Shown here: piece by piece, positions 1 to 5,864 of the stretch
Numbering within the stretch: position 1 is the first letter of the stretch
Layout of the letters: each line of letters begins with the position of its first letter
Source: Prevotella sp.
GTDB taxonomy: Bacteria; Bacteroidota; Bacteroidia; Bacteroidales; Bacteroidaceae
Assembly: GCA_021203705.1 (NCBI GenBank)
Contig: JAJQAR010000103.1
Location: forward strand, 1 to 6,981
Length of the DNA: 6,981 nucleotides
Direction: 5' to 3'
Translations under genes and position numbers: made by a program
The notes under the pieces: model-generated
What the model was told of the DNA's origin: nothing
What the model saw: the letters and a program-made list of their open reading frames with translations, nothing else
The model's database searches: none

Positions 1-71
1 AATTAGTACCTTTGGACTTCTTATCGGATTTTGATATTTTACTACGTCTATGTCTGTGTGATTTTTGAATT

Positions 72-1568
72 ATGAAATATACGATTGATGACATCCGCCA
101 AATGCAGGAAGGGCAGACTTTCGATTGCAAGAGCTTTCAGATACAACCTAAAGCTCTTGCCAATACTATTGTCGCCATGGCTAACGCTGATGGTGGCATG
201 ATTGCAATAGGTATTTCTGACGGTCAAAGAAAGATTGAGGGGGTTGACCAGAATAAAAAGCACTTAAATGATATTTTACGTACTCCTTTTGATTTTTGCG
301 TACCTTCTGTTACGGTAACTACTGAATATATGCCTTGTGTGGATGTAAAGGGCAATAACAACCATATTCTCTTGATGTTCATTCCCGCAAGTGCTACGCT
401 TCATGCGAATCAAGCTGATGAGGTGTTCTGGCGGGTGGGTGACAAGTCTCATAAGTTGTCTTTTGAGGAACGGGTCCAGCTCTTGTACGACAAAGGGGAG
501 CGGTATTTTGAGGATACTCCGGCTTTCAATGCTTCTTTGGATGATATTGATATGTTGGCTGTACAGGATTACACCAACCTTATTGGTTACGGTAAGACGG
601 CTCTTGAATTTTTACAGGAAAACAAGGGCTTTGTCTCTTTCAAGGATGGTGTTCCGCAAATTAGTACTGCTTGCATCTTGCTTTTCGGAAAGCGTCCACA
701 AAACTTCTTTCCAAGGGCAAGGGTGAGGTTTATCAGATTCTTGGGTACGGAGGAAAAAGTAGGGCGTGAGATGAATGTGGTTAAGGATGTTACTTTTGAG
801 GGACGCATCCTTGAGCAAATTAAAAAGGCTATCGCCTATCTTGAAACGCAAGTCAAGGAGCATTCTTATTTGGGAGATACGGGCACTTTCGTTACGGATA
901 GAGAATATCCTAAGTTTGTGTTGCAGGAGATGGTCGTTAATAGCGTTTGCCATAGGGATTACAGTATTAAGGGTACTGAAATTCAAATCAAGATGTTTGA
1001 TGATCGTCTTGTGTTTGAGACGCCTGGTAAGCTGCCTGGTATCGTACGCACTGACAATATTCGTCATACGCATTTCTCTCGTAATCCTAAAATCGCCGAG
1101 TATTTGAAGGCATACGATTTTGTCAAGGAATTTGGAGAGGGGGTTGACCGTATGTGCCGTGAATTATCTGCTATTGGTTCACTGGAACCGCAATATTTAT
1201 TGATAGCCTTTATCTTGAAGACTACGGTTTTTGCTTCTATTGATAAAAGATACAATACTACCCAGAATAATGATCATTCTACCCAGACAAAGGATTATAC
1301 TACCCAGAAAAGTGAAATTACTACCCAGAATAATAATTCTACCCAGAGGGGGGTGTTTAGGTTGACTTTTTCTCAGAGGGGTATCATTGATTGTATTTTG
1401 GAAAATCCGAAAATCAATCGTGTGGAGATTGCATCTAAACTTGGTAACATAACTGAGAATGGTGTAAAATACAATCTAAAAGCCTTGAAAAAGAAAGGGT
1501 TAATTAAACGAGTTGGATCTGACTTTGGTGGGCATTGGGAAGTGATTAATTATCCTGATTTGCCTTAG
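72..1568 (+). CDS. AlbA_2/Schlafen-type ATP-binding putative transcriptional regulator with C-terminal winged helix
   Basis: Complete 498-residue protein. Residues about 12-130 match the AlbA_2 (Schlafen-like) nucleic-acid-binding domain, with the hallmark AMANADGGMIAIGISDG at 35-51 and FWRVGDKSHKLS at 119-130. Residues about 280-372 match the C-terminal ATPase domain of this family (HATPase_c_4, GHKL fold): an N-box-like E286...N290, then HRDYS (294-298), FDDRLVFETPGKLPG (309-323), SRNPKIAEYL (336-345) and FGEGVDRM (354-361). A Thr/Gln-rich linker (395-426) leads to a winged helix-turn-helix at about 428-492 (RVEIASKLGNITENGVKYNLKAL region). Known family members are usually annotated as ATP-binding regulators, but target and ligand are generally unknown. 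A TGA at 66-68 in the same frame, two codons before the ATG, makes 72 the first possible ATG. There is no SD, and I see no TAnnTTTG-type promoter in bases 1-71. It converges with the fimbrial operon. A role in controlling that operon is inference only; autoregulation or a selfish or defence-related role is equally open. Confidence 0.9.
   Translation: MKYTIDDIRQMQEGQTFDCKSFQIQPKALANTIVAMANADGGMIAIGISDGQRKIEGVDQNKKHLNDILRTPFDFCVPSVTVTTEYMPCVDVKGNNNHILLMFIPASATLHANQADEVFWRVGDKSHKLSFEERVQLLYDKGERYFEDTPAFNASLDDIDMLAVQDYTNLIGYGKTALEFLQENKGFVSFKDGVPQISTACILLFGKRPQNFFPRARVRFIRFLGTEEKVGREMNVVKDVTFEGRILEQIKKAIAYLETQVKEHSYLGDTGTFVTDREYPKFVLQEMVVNSVCHRDYSIKGTEIQIKMFDDRLVFETPGKLPGIVRTDNIRHTHFSRNPKIAEYLKAYDFVKEFGEGVDRMCRELSAIGSLEPQYLLIAFILKTTVFASIDKRYNTTQNNDHSTQTKDYTTQKSEITTQNNNSTQRGVFRLTFSQRGIIDCILENPKINRVEIASKLGNITENGVKYNLKALKKKGLIKRVGSDFGGHWEVINYPDLP
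1258..1346 (+). repeat. In-frame 21-bp imperfect tandem repeat encoding (T/S)TQ heptads
   Basis: The octamer CTACCCAG occurs five times, starting at 1258, 1279, 1300, 1321 and 1339, so the spacing is 21, 21, 21 and 18 bases. It encodes TTQ or STQ at residues 396, 403, 410, 417 and 423 of the AlbA-type protein, separated by polar residues (N, D, K, S, E). All spacings are multiples of three, so gain or loss of units changes linker length without a frameshift. The tract lies exactly between the ATPase domain and the winged helix, which fits a flexible, length-variable tether. Confidence 0.85.
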
Positions 1569-1580
1569 TTTTGGAACTAA

Positions 1581-1640
1581 ATTCTTAACTCTTAATTCTT
1601 AACTCTTAATTCTTAACTCTTAATTCTTAACTTTTAATTC
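1581..1640. repeat. 14-bp AT-rich tandem repeat (about 4.3 copies)
   Basis: The unit ATTCTTAACTCTTA repeats at 1581, 1595, 1609 and 1623 (the last copy has one C-to-T change), followed by a partial ATTC at 1637-1640. Each unit is two related heptamers, ATTCTTA and ACTCTTA, so the tract can also be read as a degenerate heptamer array. It starts 12 bases after the stop of the AlbA-type gene and ends 2 bases before the TTG start of the next gene. It carries stops (TAA) and no hairpin. Its length could vary by slippage, and it sits where the ribosome-binding region of the small gene should be. Confidence 0.93.
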
Positions 1641-1642
1641 CC

Positions 1643-1816
1643 TTGCAATTAGCTCTCGTTATAATAATTCTCGCCCTCGCCCTCATCTACGTTGCCTATT
1701 CTCTTTACAAGGCTTTCACGCTGAAAAAGGGCGACAGGTGTTATGGCTGTCCGTTGAAGGAAGCCTGTGATAAAAAAAAGAGGGCAGACTCTTCCTGCCC
1801 TCCTGATAAAAAATGA
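1643..1816 (+). CDS. Small Cys-rich single-pass membrane protein, FeoB-associated type
   Basis: A 57-residue frame that an ATG-only search misses. Residues 2-20 form one hydrophobic helix (QLALVIIILALALIYVAYS). A basic stretch follows (YKAFTLKKG), then a Cys motif, DRCYGCPLKEAC, with Cys at 33, 36 and 42, a lysine run and a final Cys52. Helix plus short CxxC tail is the pattern of the FeoB-associated Cys-rich membrane proteins, which are normally encoded next to the ferrous iron transporter gene feoB and are thought to assist iron uptake. That assignment is by resemblance. The frame has a stop at 1628-1630, so only ATT (1637) or TTG (1643) can start it; TTG is chosen. No SD is visible, because the upstream sequence is the tandem repeat. 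It may have lost its native start or leader when the upstream sequence changed, and could be poorly expressed. The stop lies 5 bases from the converging fimbrial tip gene. Confidence 0.7.
   Translation: MQLALVIIILALALIYVAYSLYKAFTLKKGDRCYGCPLKEACDKKKRADSSCPPDKK
1771..1802 (-). terminator. Rho-independent terminator of the fimbrial operon
   Basis: A perfect 8-bp inverted repeat, GAGGGCAG (1780-1787) and CTGCCCTC (1795-1802), with a 7-base loop. Read on the - strand it is followed at once by CTTTTTTTTA (bases 1780-1771), giving the GC-rich stem plus U-tract of an intrinsic terminator. It begins 19 bases after the stop codon of the last fimbrial gene. On the + strand no T-run follows the hairpin, so it is not a clear + strand terminator. 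It lies entirely inside the C-terminal codons of the opposing 57-residue gene. Confidence 0.88.
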
Positions 1817-1821
1817 TTTTC

Positions 1822-4608
1822 TCACTTGGTGTCTCTCACGCACCTCAGATTCGCTGCCGTCGCCCTCACTAACAGTGGATATTCTTCTGGAAAAGGTTTT
1901 ATCTCTACTGTATTTGCTTCCACATGCCAGTGGGCGGCATCGATTTTCCTTATCGTATAGCTTTTCCCGCTACTTGTCACTGTCATATTCTTATCCACGG
2001 TGGCGTTGTTGTAGCATCCGCATGTCCCGGCATGAACGTTTATGTCTCCTGTACTGTAACGGAAATCCTGTGTCGGGAAAAACGACACTGCCGGTCCTAT
2101 GCTGCCTTTCCAACCTTGCATATACATCGTATATCCGTTTTGATTGTTTATCACTGTCTTACTGTTCTCCACACAGTTCAACATCGTGAATGGGGTTTTG
2201 TCCCAATTTGAGTTGATGTTCTTCCCGTTCTGCGTGAAGCCCAACCATATATCGCCAGGAGACACTCGCCAACCGTATGGACAGGGGTCGAATATCGTCT
2301 TGTTCGGACCATAATCGTCCTCTAAATATGCGTCTATATTTTTGTAATTTTTGTCGTATTTGTCGCTTTTGCTGTTCTGACTGTAAATTTGATATTCACC
2401 GTTTCCAGGATGACCACCGCCCCATAGAAAATCGTCTTGCTCTGGCAACCAGTCGCCGCCGTTGTATCTGAAATATTCTGTCTGTGCGGAATGTGAGTTG
2501 CCTGATGCTATGAACATCGTCGGATGTCTCACTGATTGCTCTATCACATAATTGTTGTCGTTTCCCAATGTCGCCCCTGGCACTTCCCCTGCCGCTTCAG
2601 TGTAGAACACTTCCGTGCCTTGCGTCGCTCCTACCATGCCTGTGTTGCCCGTCAGGTCTATCTGCTCGTTTCTATTGTCATATACGCCTATCTCTACTCT
2701 GTACGTTCCATTGCTTTCTTTCACATCGCCATCAGCGAACCCCGCCCACTGAGGATTTCCGTGCTTGCCTCCTGACGTGGTGATGTTTCTCACTTTTTGC
2801 GCTGGGAAAGGGTCTTTCCTACCCCATTGGTACAGTGTTCCGTATGTGTCGTAATCCACTTTTCCTGCCGTCGCCGGGTACTCTGACAACGCTCCTAATG
2901 CGAGATTCATCACTAATCGCCCTGGGACGTATTCATCGGTGTTGATACCGTTTGTCGCATCCCATTTGTAATGGTAGTATTCCACTGCGCCTTTCTCTGG
3001 ACTTACGCCCTCGTTGGGCACCCATATATGCCATGACCATAGTATGTTGCCCTCGCAGTTCTCGTCATCGTATCCGGCTATCACGGCGTTGCCTGGCTTG
3101 CTCGTCTTGACGTATATCTTGCGGTGGTATTCTATATATGACTTCAGATCGGCTTCTATGTTCTCATTAGGTGCCTCATCTATCCACACGAGTTTCTTGC
3201 CGCCTTCGGTCGTCGGGTCGTTGTTACCGATACAGCCTTCTGTCTGCCATAGTATCTTCACTCCTCTTATCTTCTTTCCGTCATTCGCTCCTTTTTCCTT
3301 GTATGATGAATTCAGATAGGTGGTGAAAGTGTACCTTTCAGCAAGTTCTGGATTTTTCTCTGTCTCTGCCTTTAACTCACTGCTCATCTCCTCGTCTCTA
3401 ACGTATGGATAGAAAGCTATCGTCTCACCTGGATAACTCGCTATCAGACAGTTGGCGGATGGTGTCGTCAACTCGTTCTCCGTGATACCGATATTCAACT
3501 TTATATCGTAGATGTTGTTCCTTTGGATGTTCTGGTTCTTTCCATTACCTTCCTCCTCCTCACCGTCAACCGTGGCATCCCAACTGCCTGGGTACGCTGT
3601 ATATGATGGCCTCGATAGTATTGTCGCGGTATTGTCTCCCTCTCCGTATGTCACTTGTACATTGAGGTATGGTATCAGCCTCAACGCCTCTGTCGTGTCC
3701 TGCTCGTGGATATTCTCTGGCACATACATCACGAACGGACCATATCGCGTCTTTCTGCCATCGTCTTGCGTGGTGTTCTCATCGGGGATGAACGACCGTG
3801 AGATCTCGAAACCCGAACTCGACGGGGGATAGTACCATGTCCCGTCTTCACTGTATGTAGCGGCTACAGTGCAGGCTTTCGGTATATGCTCTATCATCAG
3901 ACTCGTCATGCTGGCTTCATATTTCTCCTCGTCATTCAGCGTTATACTTACGTACAGTTTGGCGAACATCCTCGTCAGCTCTACGCTCAGTATGTCACGC
4001 CCACTGCCGCTGACTCTCAATGTGCCGTCCTCTCCTAAGCTGCCGCCCATCGGTATCGACAGTTCTTCTTCTCTTGTCGCTTCTTTATCTTCTCCAAGTC
4101 TGATGGGTGCTGGGTTGGGGATTGTCTGCTTTTTCAACTCTGCAAGTGTATTGAATCCTGAGTTCGCTGTCATGCCCTCACGCGCCCATGTACTGCTGCC
4201 CGTATTCGCCACTATGTATATCACGCAAGGCTCTCCATTGTTGTCTCTCAAACGCACGTTGACCTTTGGCAGATTGTCCAACTCGCCTTGCTCTGATAAC
4301 GTGTAATAGCCAGGATGTGAAATAAGCTGCTCCGTAGCATAGTCGTATTGGAACACCCAGATGTCATTAACACGCCGCTCCGCTTCTGTATCGTCGGTAG
4401 CCGCTCTCGTTGTCATCTCTACGGACATATCCGCCACACTGAGGTCAAGGCTTGCTTCCACAATCTCGCCTCTGTCAATGAACTCGCCCGTTGGATATCC
4501 GTCGTCAAACAGCTCATCTGAACAGCCTGTCATTACAAGAAATAACGACAACAGTGCGAATACTACCGTTTTCTGTATCTTGTTATCCTGATCTTTTATC
4601 TTTCCCAT
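1822..4608 (-). CDS. Large putative fimbrial tip adhesin lipoprotein (DUF4906/Mfa-like with C-terminal FISUMP-like region)
   Basis: A 928-residue precursor. Residues 1-28 are a lipoprotein signal peptide with hydrophobic core VVFALLSLFLV and lipobox MTGC, so lipidation is expected at Cys29. The next residues, SDE, suit surface export in Bacteroidota. TTRAA at 66-70 gives a likely Arg68-Ala69 site for the trypsin-like cleavage that activates type V pilins. Residues about 70-375 resemble a Mfa-like pilin domain: LTRMFAKLYVSITL (211-224), PFVMYVPENIHEQ (291-303) and QRNNIYDIKLNIGI (362-375). A second section begins at ANCLIASYPG (385-394) and carries WQTEG, GNAVIAGYDDENCEGNILWSWHIWV (506-530), LVMNLALGALS (565-575), GTLYQWGRKDPFP (590-602), DPCPYGWRVS (774-783) and the terminal LRCVRD (921-926), the pattern of FISUMP-type regions. 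Such proteins are probably distal adhesins; the ligand is unknown. It is last in the operon, after a 79-base gap with a strong SD. Confidence 0.87.
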   Translation of the reverse strand: MGKIKDQDNKIQKTVVFALLSLFLVMTGCSDELFDDGYPTGEFIDRGEIVEASLDLSVADMSVEMTTRAATDDTEAERRVNDIWVFQYDYATEQLISHPGYYTLSEQGELDNLPKVNVRLRDNNGEPCVIYIVANTGSSTWAREGMTANSGFNTLAELKKQTIPNPAPIRLGEDKEATREEELSIPMGGSLGEDGTLRVSGSGRDILSVELTRMFAKLYVSITLNDEEKYEASMTSLMIEHIPKACTVAATYSEDGTWYYPPSSSGFEISRSFIPDENTTQDDGRKTRYGPFVMYVPENIHEQDTTEALRLIPYLNVQVTYGEGDNTATILSRPSYTAYPGSWDATVDGEEEEGNGKNQNIQRNNIYDIKLNIGITENELTTPSANCLIASYPGETIAFYPYVRDEEMSSELKAETEKNPELAERYTFTTYLNSSYKEKGANDGKKIRGVKILWQTEGCIGNNDPTTEGGKKLVWIDEAPNENIEADLKSYIEYHRKIYVKTSKPGNAVIAGYDDENCEGNILWSWHIWVPNEGVSPEKGAVEYYHYKWDATNGINTDEYVPGRLVMNLALGALSEYPATAGKVDYDTYGTLYQWGRKDPFPAQKVRNITTSGGKHGNPQWAGFADGDVKESNGTYRVEIGVYDNRNEQIDLTGNTGMVGATQGTEVFYTEAAGEVPGATLGNDNNYVIEQSVRHPTMFIASGNSHSAQTEYFRYNGGDWLPEQDDFLWGGGHPGNGEYQIYSQNSKSDKYDKNYKNIDAYLEDDYGPNKTIFDPCPYGWRVSPGDIWLGFTQNGKNINSNWDKTPFTMLNCVENSKTVINNQNGYTMYMQGWKGSIGPAVSFFPTQDFRYSTGDINVHAGTCGCYNNATVDKNMTVTSSGKSYTIRKIDAAHWHVEANTVEIKPFPEEYPLLVRATAANLRCVRDTK

Positions 4609-4618
4609 TATCTTCTGT

Positions 4619-4625
4619 CTCCTTT
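4619..4625 (-). promoter_or_regulatory. Strong Shine-Dalgarno for the tip adhesin gene
   Basis: AAAGGAG on the - strand, 10 bases before the ATG at 4608. It confirms that start, which is also the start needed for the signal peptide. It matches the sequence used for the preceding pilin gene. Confidence 0.75.
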
Positions 4626-4687
4626 CATCTGTTCGGTCTTACCCATTATAACCTGTTTTGGGGTATTGGTTGTTTAAGTTTGTGTTC

Positions 4688-5848
4688 TTATTTAGTGCTG
4701 TCCCCTTCTTCATCAAGGTTCGTACCGAACTCAAATTCGTTCTCCCAAACATTCTCCCAACTACTTGTGGTTACTTCAAAATTACCGTTTGAGATCCTTA
4801 CCTTGAAACGGTATAGCTTGTTGCGCTCTATGTCGTAACGGCTCGACGCATCATTTGTCGTCATCCCTCCTGTGTAATCGGCAAAGTAGATATTGTTCGT
4901 CTTGCCTTGCCCGTTGAGCCTCACTGATATATATGAATAGTCGTCTCCACTGTTGTCATACTCCGGGACATATATCATCCATTTCTCTTGTCTGCCATTG
5001 CCGTCTGTCCATTCCTGTACTTTCTGAAATGGTAACTCTTTATATTCCTCGTCATTTTTTCCTGCCAACAGATGAACCCTTCTTTCTTCGTCTTTCGTCC
5101 AACTTTCGTAGTCGTCTTGTGAGGTAACACCATTCGGAGCGCAATAGCCTCTTGCGTTATAGCGGCACAGCCGTACATCGGCAAACGTGGTCTCCGCTTC
5201 TGCCCTGTCCTGGTCAAGCTGTAATATCACTTCTATCTTCGCCATGGCTCGCAACATACTGATCGGCTCTCCGTACAGCAAAGTTGCCTTACCGCTATCA
5301 AATTGTTTGTTCTTATATTCTCTCACTCCAAAAAGCGGCATCGCATTGGTGCTGCTCAACTCGAAATCTGTCTTGTGCTCAAACGTGCTGTGAAGGGGAT
5401 TTACTGTCTCACAGATATTGTTTATTGTGGTTTCTCCTACTATCAGATTTTCATCATCATAGTTCCCCCAGTTGGCGAGTATTACAATCTTGAAGTGGTC
5501 GGCATATTTTACCAACAATGGCGACACCTCACCCATAACGGTGTACGATGTATATCCCTCCTCGTCTGCCACATCAAAACTGCCAGTCTCCAACTGTGCG
5601 ATATATCTGTCATCCCCATCAAAAAAATATATCCTATAGTCTCCACTCTCCACATCGATATAGTTCTCATACTGGCTTCCTGTCTCATATCCTTCGGATA
5701 CGCTCGTTGTGGCTCTCGACTTCAATGTTATCCCTACTCTCACTGTCGTTTCCTCTGCTCTTGCTGTTTCTTCTCCCATGTCATCGGCACACGACATAAA
5801 AGTAAGTGTCAGCAGCATTACCGACAGCATTATATTGTATTTTATCAT
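4688..5848 (-). CDS. Fimbrillin-like pilin subunit (Mfa1/FimA-type lipoprotein precursor)
   Basis: A 386-residue precursor. The frame is open upstream to an ATG at 5926, but that would overlap the previous gene and put 26 extra residues before the signal peptide. The start at 5848 has a strong SD and begins directly with a signal sequence (MIKYNIMLSVMLLTLTFMSC), so Cys20 is the lipidated residue, followed by ADD. KSRATT at 43-48 offers an Arg45-Ala46 maturation site. Family-like blocks follow: AMPLFGV (169-175), SMLRAMAKIEVIL (197-209), RYNARGYCAPNG (229-240), WMIYVPEYDN (290-299) and YDIERNKLYRFKVRI (338-352). In type V pili the N-terminal strand is removed by an Arg-specific protease so that subunits join by strand exchange. 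Whether this one is the main stalk or a tip-base adaptor cannot be told; sitting between an anchor and a huge tip gene suggests an accessory or tip-proximal role, or the only shaft subunit of a short fimbria. Confidence 0.87.
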   Translation of the reverse strand: MIKYNIMLSVMLLTLTFMSCADDMGEETARAEETTVRVGITLKSRATTSVSEGYETGSQYENYIDVESGDYRIYFFDGDDRYIAQLETGSFDVADEEGYTSYTVMGEVSPLLVKYADHFKIVILANWGNYDDENLIVGETTINNICETVNPLHSTFEHKTDFELSSTNAMPLFGVREYKNKQFDSGKATLLYGEPISMLRAMAKIEVILQLDQDRAEAETTFADVRLCRYNARGYCAPNGVTSQDDYESWTKDEERRVHLLAGKNDEEYKELPFQKVQEWTDGNGRQEKWMIYVPEYDNSGDDYSYISVRLNGQGKTNNIYFADYTGGMTTNDASSRYDIERNKLYRFKVRISNGNFEVTTSSWENVWENEFEFGTNLDEEGDSTK

Positions 5849-5857
5849 CAATTTTTT

Positions 5858-5864
5858 CTCCTTT
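5858..5864 (-). promoter_or_regulatory. Strong Shine-Dalgarno for the pilin gene
   Basis: AAAGGAG on the - strand, 9 bases before the ATG at 5848. It overlaps the TAA stop of the anchor gene (TAAAGGAG), so a ribosome finishing the anchor passes over this site, which favours coupled translation. It decides the start at 5848 over the in-frame ATG at 5926. Confidence 0.78.

Noticed and set aside
11..67. TTTG (11-14) with later TTTTG-like boxes as the promoter of the AlbA-type gene
   Set aside because: The spacing to the first candidate -7 box (26-33) is only 11 bases and lacks the TA. The second candidate (60-67) would put the transcript start inside the gene.
1581..1640. CRISPR-like array
   Set aside because: The units are contiguous 14-mers with no unique spacers, so this is a simple tandem repeat.
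1780..1802. The hairpin as a terminator for the + strand genes
   Set aside because: On the + strand it is followed by CTGATAAAAAATG rather than a T-run. The U-tract exists only in the - strand direction.
1649..1843. A - strand 64-residue frame overlapping the terminator and the small Cys-rich gene
   Set aside because: It contains the terminator stem and has no family-like features. The + strand frame has a clear helix and Cys motif.
4645..4650. TATAAT on the - strand before the tip gene, as a promoter
   Set aside because: Bacteroidota primary promoters use a TAnnTTTG-type -7 element with a -33 TTTG. One TATAAT hexamer without a partner in an AT-rich spacer is not enough.
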